Shown piece by piece: positions 7,496 to 14,149 of a DNA stretch of 14,267 bases. Position 1 is the stretch's first letter; each line of letters begins with the position of its first letter. The DNA comes from Verrucomicrobiota bacterium (lineage in GTDB: Bacteria; Verrucomicrobiota; Verrucomicrobiia; Limisphaerales; UBA11358), in contig JAJPKI010000369.1 in NCBI GenBank assembly GCA_021323835.1, forward strand, positions 1 through 14,267, written 5' to 3'. Under the pieces are notes generated by a model, which ran no database searches, was not told the DNA's origin, and saw nothing but the letters and a program-made list of their open reading frames with translations. The translations under genes and the position numbers were made by a program.

Positions 7496-7885
7496 ATGCT
7501 CGAAACCGGCATTCTCAATCCGCAAATTCTTTCGCTCCTCGCGCGCGTGCGTCACACGAATGCGCTGGTCATTGCCGACCGCGGCTTTCCGTTTTGGCCG
7601 ATGATTGAAAACGTGGACATTTCGCTCGTGGACGGCGTGCCGACTGTTTTGCAAGTGCTCGCCGCAATCAAAGCCGGCGGCAGTTACAATCAGGCTTACA
7701 TGGCCGAGGAATTCAAAAAAAATAATTCAGCCGCCACGCTTGCCGCATTTGAAAAAGGTTTTGGCAAAATTCCTGTTACATACGAACCTCACGTGGAATT
7801 CAAAAAACGCGTGCCGCATGCCATCGGCTTGATTCGCACGGGCGACACGGTTCAATACGCAAACATGATTTTGATTTCGGGCTAG
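7496..7885 (+). CDS. rbsD: RbsD/FucU family sugar pyranase (D-ribose pyranase-like)
   Basis: A 129-residue cytosolic protein of the RbsD/FucU family, which speeds interconversion of sugar anomers or ring forms (beta-pyranose to beta-furanose ribose for RbsD, fucose anomers for FucU). The family start LETGILNPQI, the HTNALVIAD motif with catalytic-type H20 and D28, VDGVPTVLQVL in the middle, FKKRVPHAIGLIRTGD, and the C-terminal YANMILISG closely follow E. coli RbsD (TGILN..., HTD..VIGD.G, QGVPTFMQVL, YANIILCAG). Length is normal. RbsD fits better than FucU, but the true sugar is not certain. No ribose transporter or kinase is near; instead it sits between a two-helix membrane protein gene (10-bp gap) and a secreted polysaccharide lyase gene (19-bp gap), suggesting use on sugars released from polymers. 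Confidence 0.85.
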   Translation: MLETGILNPQILSLLARVRHTNALVIADRGFPFWPMIENVDISLVDGVPTVLQVLAAIKAGGSYNQAYMAEEFKKNNSAATLAAFEKGFGKIPVTYEPHVEFKKRVPHAIGLIRTGDTVQYANMILISG

Positions 7886-7904
7886 AAGCTGGCATACTCG
7901 CCGC

Positions 7905-9092
7905 ATGACCGCGCGCTTTGTTTTAATTTTCCTGTTTGTAGTTTTTATTTCATCGATTCGCGCCCAAACAGTTTCCAACATCGCCGCCATCGTCGCACAA
8001 ATTGACCATGACCGCATTTTACGATTGGCAAATGAAGCGCTGGAATTGAAGCCGCCGGCTGTCACAGATGAAATTGCGACAAATAGCGCGGGCGGTCCGC
8101 ACGATTTCTTTTCGCAAGCGGATTATGCATGGCCGAATCCGACGAACAAAAACGGGTTGCCATTCGTTGGCCGCGATGGCGAATCCAATCCAAATGTTTT
8201 CACCTATCACCGGCTCGCGATGCGCAATATGAAAGATGCCGTCGCCGCACTCGCGGCCGCTTATGTGATTACCGGTGACGACAAATACGTCCGCAAGGCG
8301 AATGAATTGCTCCGTGTCTTTTTCCTCGACGACAAAACGAAGATGAATCCAAATCTGCAATATGCGCAGGCGGTGTTGGGTTCGGCAACGGGCGAGCCTT
8401 ACGGCATCATTGACACGCTGCATTTGGCGGAATTGGCCGTCGCGATTCCGTTCCTCGAAAAATCCCCGGCATTCGATAAATCCGTGGACGCGGGTTTGAA
8501 AAAGTGGTTCGGCGATTACACCGATTGGATTTTGAGTTCGACGAATGGCATCAAGGAAATGAACAATCCGAACAATCACAGCATTGCGTGCTTCGTGCAG
8601 CTCGCGAGCTTTGCAAAATTTACCGGCAATCAAAAAGTGTTTGAATTGTCGCAGCAAAAATTCAAGGAAACACTTTTCCCGAATCAAATGACGAACAACG
8701 GCAGTTTCCCGCGCGAATTGAAGCGGACAAAACCTTACGGATATTCCATTTTTCAAGCGGACAATTTGGCGACGCTTTGCGTTCTGCTTTCGACGACGAA
8801 CGAAGATTTTTGGAACATTAAATTGGCCGACGGCCGGACGCCGAAAGATTCCGTGGATTTCATTTATCCGTATTTGGCAGACAAAAATAAATGGCTCGCG
8901 GACGGTCGCCCGAAAGACGTGATGCATTGGGACGATTGGCCGGCGCGCGAGCCATGTTTGATTTTTGCCTACGCGGAATTTGGGGATGAAAAATATCTGG
9001 CGTTGTGGAAGAAATTGAATTCCGACCCGAGCGATTTGGAAATTCGCCGCAACATGGCGATTACACAACCGTTGCTCTGGTTGAAACAATAA
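7905..9092 (+). CDS. Secreted alginate lyase family protein (PL5-like)
   Basis: A 395-residue exported protein. Residues 1-20 are a signal peptide (MTARF, hydrophobic core, SSIRA) with cleavage before QTVSN. The rest matches the alpha-barrel Alginate_lyase fold (Pfam family of that name): a DFFSQADYAWPNP segment, repeated helices (FTYHRLAM, AAAYVITGDDKY), the NNPNNHS motif with N224 and H225 in the catalytic position, and ELKRTKPYGYS with R274 and Y278/Y280 as likely substrate and catalytic residues, then QADNLATL. PL5 enzymes cut mannuronate-rich alginate by beta-elimination in the periplasm. The same fold also serves related uronic-acid polymers, so the exact substrate is open. The gene is 19 bp after the RbsD-like gene and probably in the same transcript. 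No alginate synthesis genes are near, so a catabolic role is likelier. Confidence 0.78.
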   Translation: MTARFVLIFLFVVFISSIRAQTVSNIAAIVAQIDHDRILRLANEALELKPPAVTDEIATNSAGGPHDFFSQADYAWPNPTNKNGLPFVGRDGESNPNVFTYHRLAMRNMKDAVAALAAAYVITGDDKYVRKANELLRVFFLDDKTKMNPNLQYAQAVLGSATGEPYGIIDTLHLAELAVAIPFLEKSPAFDKSVDAGLKKWFGDYTDWILSSTNGIKEMNNPNNHSIACFVQLASFAKFTGNQKVFELSQQKFKETLFPNQMTNNGSFPRELKRTKPYGYSIFQADNLATLCVLLSTTNEDFWNIKLADGRTPKDSVDFIYPYLADKNKWLADGRPKDVMHWDDWPAREPCLIFAYAEFGDEKYLALWKKLNSDPSDLEIRRNMAITQPLLWLKQ

Positions 9093-9198
9093 AATAAGTT
9101 TCCCAAACGCCGCCAGCTGATAGATTGCGTAACGTGCCGGCGCTTGGTAACGTCTTTTGTGCGGGTGCCGTCATCCGAAAAATCCAAATATTTGCACC

Positions 9199-10383
9199 AT
9201 GAATAAATCAGAATTCGACCAATTACTGGAGCGCATGATTAAATCTGCGGAAGGAATTTCCGATTTGCTTTTCGTCGCGGGCAGGCCGCTGCAAATTGAG
9301 ATTCAAGGAAAACTTGTGCCGTTCGCGGATGAATCGAATTCACTGCTCACCAGCGAGCGCATCGAGGATTTTGCCAAAGCCATTATTAACAACAACCCGC
9401 GGCTTCTACAGGATTTGAAAAATCGCGGCTCATGCGATTGCGGCTACACGCTTAAAGATATTTGCCGGTTTCGCGTCAACGTCTATTTTCAAAACGGACA
9501 TCATGCGATGGTGATGCGCCATTTGAAGCCGTTGATTCCCACCTTCGCCTCGCTAAGATTAGCGCCCATATTCAACGAAATAATCAAAGAGCGGCACGGC
9601 ATCATTTTCATCACCGGCGGCACCGGGCAGGGCAAGACAACGACGATGGCGGCGATGTTGAATGAAATCAATAAAACCGAAGACATACACATCGTCACGT
9701 TGGAAGACCCGATTGAATTTTTATTCACGCCCATCAAATCGACTTTTAGCCAGCGGGAATTGGGTTTGGATTTTTACAATTTTGAAGGTGGCATGCGCGC
9801 GGCGCTGCGGCAGGCGCCGAAAATTGTTTTTGTCGGCGAAATCCGCGACCGCGAGACGATGGAAATCGTGCTTAACGCCGGCGAGACGGGCCACTTGGTT
9901 TTCACGACGCTGCATACAACCGGCGCGGCGGTGTCCATCAACCGCATTTTAAGCATGTTCCACGAAGAGGAAGAATTACAAGTGCGCGAGCGGCTCGCGG
10001 CGGCGATGCGTTTCATCATCAGCCAACGGCTGGTGCCGGCTATAGACGGCACGCGCCTGCTCGTCACTGAAATGATGGGCAACAATTTGCGCACCCGCGA
10101 AGCCATCACGCTCGGGGAAAACGAAGGTCGCCGCATTGACGACATTCTCGAAGCCGGCACGCCCTACGGCTGGCACAGTTTTGAACAATCGCTCGCGAAA
10201 GCTTACCAGGACGATTTAATCACCGACCAAACCGCCATGCGTTACTGCACTAATCGGGCGAAAATGATTCAACGCATTGACACCATGAACAAACCGAGGA
10301 CGAGCGGCGATAGCGCCTTGTATTCAAGTTTGAAAATGCAGGGAGAACAAATGGTTCCACCGTCGCAACGGGCAAGAAGATGA
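9199..10383 (+). CDS. PilT/PilU-type twitching motility ATPase
   Basis: A 394-residue cytosolic secretion-superfamily ATPase that would power type IV pilus retraction. The N-terminal PAS-like domain (about 1-110) begins FDQLLERMIKSAEGISDLLF, as in PilT. The Walker A loop is GGTGQGKTTT (K146), the Asp box TLEDPIEF has E169/D170, Walker B is IVFVGEIRD with E214, and the His box is ETGHLVFTTLHTT. The usual PilT wording is GPTGSGKSTT and REDPD before Walker B; here it is GGTGQGKTTT and RQAPK, closer to PilU-like side branches. The C-terminus reads LRTREAITLGENEGRRIDDI instead of the PilT AIRNLIRE motif and ends in a basic tail. I chose ATG 9199, since the in-frame GTG at 9157 adds 14 residues (MCGCRHPKNPNICT) unlike PilT. 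No other pilus genes are in the window, which is common for pilT paralogues. Confidence 0.88.
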   Translation: MNKSEFDQLLERMIKSAEGISDLLFVAGRPLQIEIQGKLVPFADESNSLLTSERIEDFAKAIINNNPRLLQDLKNRGSCDCGYTLKDICRFRVNVYFQNGHHAMVMRHLKPLIPTFASLRLAPIFNEIIKERHGIIFITGGTGQGKTTTMAAMLNEINKTEDIHIVTLEDPIEFLFTPIKSTFSQRELGLDFYNFEGGMRAALRQAPKIVFVGEIRDRETMEIVLNAGETGHLVFTTLHTTGAAVSINRILSMFHEEEELQVRERLAAAMRFIISQRLVPAIDGTRLLVTEMMGNNLRTREAITLGENEGRRIDDILEAGTPYGWHSFEQSLAKAYQDDLITDQTAMRYCTNRAKMIQRIDTMNKPRTSGDSALYSSLKMQGEQMVPPSQRARR

Positions 10384-10393
10384 CAGGATTTCT

Positions 10394-10429
10394 TTTTCGC
10401 AAGGGGGAAGTTCCTCTTGCTTGCGAAAA
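10394..10429 (+). promoter_or_regulatory. Two competing hairpins upstream of the alpha-galactosidase gene
   Basis: The 67-bp gap after the PilT gene holds a perfect 10-bp inverted repeat, TTTTCGCAAG at 10394-10403 and CTTGCGAAAA at 10420-10429, with a 16-nt loop. Bases 10399-10406 can instead pair with 10413-10420 (8 bp, one G-U, 6-nt loop). The two share bases and exclude each other. No clear U-run follows, so it is not an obvious terminator. The gene starts 21 nt downstream. A regulatory role is inference. Confidence 0.5.
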
Positions 10430-10450
10430 CAAATTTTACAGACTATCCAA

Positions 10451-12085
10451 ATGAAATCCGTTTTTCGATTCACAATTCTTTTTACGGCTGCCGTTTTTGC
10501 CATGGTTAAATCCGTTTCCGCTGCGGACGAAACCAACGCGGCGAGCATGACGACCAACTCCGCCCCCGCGCAAACGACCGAGACCAACACCGCCGCACGC
10601 GCAGCCGTTGACGCCACATTTGCCCATGCGGAAATCCGCACGCCCGCTCCCGCGCACACGCCGCGCATCAACGGGCCGGGAATTTTCGGCGTTCGTCCGC
10701 AACACCCGTTTCTTTATCACATTCCCGCGACCGGCGACCGGCCGATGACTTTTTCCGCGGATAATTTGCCGCCGGGATTGCAATTGGACGCCACGACCGG
10801 AAATATTACCGGCACGGCACCGCAACTAATAAGCGAAACGAAATCTGCGCCTTACGTTGTAACGCTTCACGCAAAAAATTCCCTCGGCACAGCGGACAAG
10901 AAATTCAAAATTGTCGTCGGCGAGACAATTGACCTGACGCCGGCGATGGGTTGGAACAGTTGGAATCATTACGCCGGAAAGATTACGCAAGACCTCGTGC
11001 TGCAAAATGCGCAAGCGATGCACGATTCCGGCTTGATTGACCACGGCTGGACTTACGTGAACATTGACGACACATGGCAGGGCGGGCGCGGTGGAAAATT
11101 TCACGGTTTGCAAGGCAACGACAAATTTCCCGACATCGGGAAATTGTGCGATCAAATCCACGCGCTCGGTTTGAAGTTTGGAATTTATTCGACGCCGTGG
11201 GAAACTTCTTACGCCGGATTTCCCGGCGGCAGCTCGGAAAATTCTGATGGCAAATGGACACCGTGGACCGGCGGAAAAAAACCCACCAACAAACACATTT
11301 TGCCGTTTGACATCGCGCCGTATCATTTTTACACCAACGACGCCAACCAATGGGGCGCATGGGGCGTGGATTATTTAAAATACGATTGGAATCCAATCCA
11401 AGCGCCGGAAACAAAAGAAATGGCCGATGCCTTGCGTAATTGCGGACGCGATATCGTCTTCAGCTTGTCGAACAGTTTAAATCCCACCAACGCGCCATCA
11501 GTTACACCGCTGGCAAACAGTTGGCGCACGACCGGCGATATCAAAGCCAGTTGGACTTCCATGAGCACCAAAGGCTTCGGACAGGACAAATGGCGCAAAT
11601 ATTCTTCGCCCGGCCATTGGAACGACCCCGACATGCTCGAATTCGCCACGCGCGAAAAGGGCCAGCCCGGCCTCACCGCGAACGAAGAATACACCCACAT
11701 GACCCTCTGGTGCCTGCTCGATGCGCCGCTCCTGCTCGCCAACGATATAGGCCAGATGGATGCGTTCACCAAAAATCTTTTGGAAGACGACGAAGTCATT
11801 TCCGTCAGTCAGGATTCGCTCGGCGACCAGGCAACGATGGTTGCGAATGAAGGCGATACAAAAGTTTACGCCAAAAAAATGGAAGACAGCTCCAAAGCCG
11901 TCGGCCTTTTCAATTTGAACGGCAAAGACCCGCAGCGCGTCGTCGTGAAATGGTCCGACCTCGGCATTTCCGGCGAACAAAACGTGCGCGATTTGTGGCG
12001 GCAAAAAGATTTGGGCAAATTCAAAGACGAATTCTCCATGGAAGTCGCGCCGCACAGCGCCGAGCTGGTGAAGATTTCGCCGTAA
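10451..12085 (+). CDS. Secreted GH27 alpha-galactosidase with NEW1 and He_PIG domains
   Basis: A 544-residue exported glycosidase. Residues 1-24 are a signal peptide (ending KSVSA) and 25-60 a Thr/Ala/Asn-rich linker. About 61-98 matches the NEW1/He_PIG-associated motif found at the front of bacterial galactosidases (PRINGPGIFGVRP, FLYHIPATGDRP). About 99-157 is a putative Ig-like He_PIG domain (LPPGLQLDATTGNITG). The GH27 barrel begins LTPAMGWNSWNHY at 162. NIDDTW carries substrate-binding D206/D207, YLKYDW carries the nucleophile D312, and WRTTGDI the acid/base D363. A C-terminal beta-sandwich ends the protein. It should release terminal alpha-galactose from plant or algal polysaccharides or oligosaccharides. 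ATG 10451 is chosen over an in-frame TTG at 10421 because it begins the signal peptide and leaves the hairpin untranslated. It converges on the response regulator gene, with 3 bp between the stops. Confidence 0.92.
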   Translation: MKSVFRFTILFTAAVFAMVKSVSAADETNAASMTTNSAPAQTTETNTAARAAVDATFAHAEIRTPAPAHTPRINGPGIFGVRPQHPFLYHIPATGDRPMTFSADNLPPGLQLDATTGNITGTAPQLISETKSAPYVVTLHAKNSLGTADKKFKIVVGETIDLTPAMGWNSWNHYAGKITQDLVLQNAQAMHDSGLIDHGWTYVNIDDTWQGGRGGKFHGLQGNDKFPDIGKLCDQIHALGLKFGIYSTPWETSYAGFPGGSSENSDGKWTPWTGGKKPTNKHILPFDIAPYHFYTNDANQWGAWGVDYLKYDWNPIQAPETKEMADALRNCGRDIVFSLSNSLNPTNAPSVTPLANSWRTTGDIKASWTSMSTKGFGQDKWRKYSSPGHWNDPDMLEFATREKGQPGLTANEEYTHMTLWCLLDAPLLLANDIGQMDAFTKNLLEDDEVISVSQDSLGDQATMVANEGDTKVYAKKMEDSSKAVGLFNLNGKDPQRVVVKWSDLGISGEQNVRDLWRQKDLGKFKDEFSMEVAPHSAELVKISP

Positions 12086-12088
12086 GAT

Positions 12089-12853
12089 TTAGAGCAAGCC
12101 AATAAATTTCTTTTTGGCTTCGTTTCTATCGCGCACGCCCAATTTTTTATAAACGCTGTGCAAGTGCATGTGCACGGTGCCGGAGGAAATTTTAAGAATT
12201 TTCCCGATTTCTTTATCCGAATGGTTGCGGCAAAGATGGATTAAAATTTCCTGCTCGCGCGCGGTCAATCCCCATTCGGAAACATTTTCGCCAAAACTTT
12301 GCAGCCATTTGATGATGGTTTTTTCCGTTTCCGGGCAGAGCGCTGGCAATCCTTCCAGCGCCTTTTTTACCGCCGCGATAATTTCCAGTGACGCGGTCGG
12401 TTTTACGAGATAACCCGTGGCACCGGCAATGATGGACGCAATAAATGTTTCCGTGTCCGCGCGCGCGGTGAACATGATGACCGGCAAATCCGGCATCATT
12501 TTTTTGACTTTGCGCGTGCATTCGATGCCGGTGATTTCCGGCATGGAAACGTCCATAAGCACGGCGTTGGGCGGCGATTCCGCCATGCGTTCAAGCGCCT
12601 GTAGCGCGTTGGAATACGTGTCCAACTTCCATTCAGTCGCCCACGTCTTGAAAATTTGCCGCATGGCAATGTGAATGCTCAAGTCATCGTCCACCAACGC
12701 GATTCGAATGGCGGGTGGTCCGGATGCAGAATGTTTGTGCGCGGCGGTTTTTGCCGCAGCGGATTTGGCCGGGGATTTGCGCGCGGACGCCGCTCGCGTC
12801 GAAGCATGCAGAGCCGAGGCTCTTTCAAAATGTTTTGTTTTTCGAGGTATCAC
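12089..12853 (-). CDS. NarL/FixJ-type response regulator with a basic N-terminal tail
   Basis: A 254-residue transcription factor. Residues about 49-165 are a receiver domain with acidic D55/D56/D57, phospho-acceptor D101 (VLMDVSMP), T129 and K151. Residues about 194-254 are a LuxR-type helix-turn-helix (GLTAREQEILIHL, HSDKEIGKILKISSGTVHMHL, LGVRDRNEA). Phosphorylation should promote dimerisation and DNA binding. Unusually, residues 1-45 form a low-complexity Ala/Lys/Ser/Arg tail (SARKSPAKSAAAKTAAHKH) resembling the basic tails of histone H1-like proteins. The start is GTG at 12853; an in-frame stop lies 24 bases upstream and the next internal Met is M64 inside the receiver, so the tail cannot easily be a mis-called start. 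No histidine kinase is adjacent. The kinase at 214 has its own receivers, so pairing with it is only a possibility. A GTNTANAC double site lies about 80 bp upstream. Confidence 0.9.
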   Translation of the reverse strand: MIPRKTKHFERASALHASTRAASARKSPAKSAAAKTAAHKHSASGPPAIRIALVDDDLSIHIAMRQIFKTWATEWKLDTYSNALQALERMAESPPNAVLMDVSMPEITGIECTRKVKKMMPDLPVIMFTARADTETFIASIIAGATGYLVKPTASLEIIAAVKKALEGLPALCPETEKTIIKWLQSFGENVSEWGLTAREQEILIHLCRNHSDKEIGKILKISSGTVHMHLHSVYKKLGVRDRNEAKKKFIGLL

Positions 12854-12933
12854 GCCGTTTGCTGATTTTTCAGGTTAATCCTTCAAAATCAAAGAGAACC
12901 GTGGCGATGGAAGCAAGATAAAAAGCGCCGATT

Positions 12934-12952
12934 GTCTATACAATGTATAAAC
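12934..12952. promoter_or_regulatory. Operator-like tandem GTNTANAC site
   Basis: GTCTATAC (12934-12941) and GTATAAAC (12945-12952), 11 bp apart centre to centre, each match GT-N-TA-N-AC, the half-symmetric consensus known for HutC-subfamily GntR repressors. Together they form an 8-bp inverted repeat (7 of 8) around AAT. Spacing of one helical turn suits two dimers on one DNA face. It lies 81 bp upstream of the response regulator start and may overlap its promoter. Assignment to a GntR protein is inference; none is encoded in the window. Confidence 0.4.
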
Positions 12953-13023
12953 CATTTTTCTTTCACAAAAAGATTGGCGCGCGCGGAAGAACATGGAAAA
13001 TCACAGCGGGTTGGCAGTAGCGT

Positions 13024-13067
13024 GCGTGAGCGGACTCGTTTTCTAATGGGTGGGGAACGACTCACGC
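13024..13067. repeat. Bulged inverted repeat (large hairpin)
   Basis: GCGTGAG (13024-13030) plus TCGTT (13036-13040) pair perfectly with AACGACTCACGC (13056-13067), leaving a 5-nt bulge (CGGAC) and a 15-nt loop: twelve base pairs in all. No U-run follows. It could be an interspersed palindromic element or a structured RNA. It is seen by eye; copy number in the genome is unknown. Confidence 0.5.
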
Positions 13068-13195
13068 CGCTGCTGTGGGCTCTCTCCACCGTAACCGCCG
13101 GCCACCGAAAATCGTCCAGTTCAGGACAAATCCGTTGAGCCGCTAAAATTCCAGATTTGCAGACGGCGGCGCTTCCAGACAAGATTTGTCGAATC

Positions 13196-14149
13196 ATGCC
13201 CAAAACATTTCATTTCGCAAAATTTGCCGTCGTCGTGTCGGCGATGTTCTTTGCGTTCAATTCTTTCGCTGATTCTCCAAAAAAAATTTCTGTGCTCATC
13301 GTGGATGGGTTCAGCAATCACGACTGGCATCAAACAACAGAATTAATCCGGGGAATTCTTGCGCCGACAAAATTATTCGACGTTTCCGTCAGCACCGCGC
13401 CGACAAATGAAACTGATTTGGCAAATTGGCGTCCGAAATTTTCTGATTACGACGTGGTCATCCAGAATTGCAATGATTATGGCAATCATATTTCGTGGCC
13501 GGAGCCGGTGAAAAAAGATTTTGCCGATTTCGTGCGCAACGGCGGCGGCGTTTACATTTTTCATTCAGCGGAAAACGCGTTCGTCGGCTGGACGAACTAT
13601 GAGCAAATCGTCGGCCTTTGCTGGCGCAAGGCGGATTTCGGCACGGCGATTCGCGTGAACGACGACGGCTCGCTTGTGCGCATTCCGCCCGGTGAAGGCC
13701 TCGCGACCAGTCACGGCAAACGCGGCGACGTGCTCGTCACGCGGCTTGGCGACGACCCGATTCACGCCGGCATGCCGCGCCAATGGCTTTCGCCGGACAT
13801 GGAAGTTTATTTTTACGCGCGCGGCCCGGCGGAAAATGTCACCGTGCTCGCCTACGCGCGCGATTCGAAGCCGGGACAGGGATTGCTCTGGCCGGTTGAA
13901 TGGACGACGACTTACGGCAAAGGCCGTGTTTATGTTGCGACTTACGGCCACGTTTGGAAGGGCGACACGAATCCGCCGTCAATGCGCTGCGCGGCGGTGC
14001 AAACAATTATTCCGCGCGCAATTCAATGGCTCGCGAAAAAGCCAATTACCATTCCCATGCCGCCGGATTTTCCGACGGCGACAGAAATCAAATTGCGAAA
14101 TTTCCCGGGCGATGAAATCCAGACGACCAACCAAATGATTCAACGATGA
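13196..14149 (+). CDS. Secreted ThuA-domain protein
   Basis: A 317-residue exported protein. Residues 1-25 are a signal peptide (MPKTFHFAKF, hydrophobic core, NSFA) cleaved before DSPKK. The rest is a ThuA-like domain, a relative of the class I glutamine amidotransferase fold: KISVLIVDGFSNHDW with the typical first strand, SDYDVVIQNCNDYG, then FVRNGGGVYIFHSAENAF with H123, DDPIHAGMPRQW, and the GKGRVYVATYGHVW end segment. ThuA proteins were named for trehalose utilisation, and secreted copies are abundant in Planctomycetota and Verrucomicrobiota next to glycosidases; an exact reaction is not established for most. ATG 13196 is preferred to an in-frame TTG at 13157 because it starts the signal peptide. 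Its stop overlaps the next gene by 4 bp (ATGA), so the two are translationally coupled. Confidence 0.88.
   Translation: MPKTFHFAKFAVVVSAMFFAFNSFADSPKKISVLIVDGFSNHDWHQTTELIRGILAPTKLFDVSVSTAPTNETDLANWRPKFSDYDVVIQNCNDYGNHISWPEPVKKDFADFVRNGGGVYIFHSAENAFVGWTNYEQIVGLCWRKADFGTAIRVNDDGSLVRIPPGEGLATSHGKRGDVLVTRLGDDPIHAGMPRQWLSPDMEVYFYARGPAENVTVLAYARDSKPGQGLLWPVEWTTTYGKGRVYVATYGHVWKGDTNPPSMRCAAVQTIIPRAIQWLAKKPITIPMPPDFPTATEIKLRNFPGDEIQTTNQMIQR

Larger units (their letters stand above)
12854..13195. other. 342-bp non-coding region between divergent regulator and ThuA genes
   Basis: No convincing coding frame exists here. Open frames on both strands lack the codon style of the neighbours and match nothing I recognise. 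The region contains an operator-like tandem site (12934-12952), a large bulged hairpin (13024-13067) and a TAAAAT box at 13144-13149 that could be the -10 of the downstream ThuA gene, although no good -35 precedes it. The GC-rich part around 13000-13110 differs from the surroundings and may be an interspersed repeat. Confidence 0.6.

Noticed and set aside
8019..9089. Long open frame (356 codons) on the minus strand opposite the alginate lyase gene
   Set aside because: It mirrors the lyase gene's codon bias, has no domain I recognise, and the plus-strand gene has a signal peptide and catalytic motifs.
9157..9198. GTG start adding 14 residues to the PilT-like protein
   Set aside because: The added residues do not resemble PilT N-termini, whereas ATG 9199 begins right at the conserved domain.
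10394..10429. Intrinsic terminator for the pilT-like gene
   Set aside because: The stem is good but no run of U follows on either strand, so I list it only as a structured spacer.
12889..13203. Minus-strand frame of 104 codons in the gap before the ThuA gene
   Set aside because: Cys- and Ser-rich composition unlike neighbouring genes, no motif, and it runs through the hairpin and operator-like site; better explained as non-coding.
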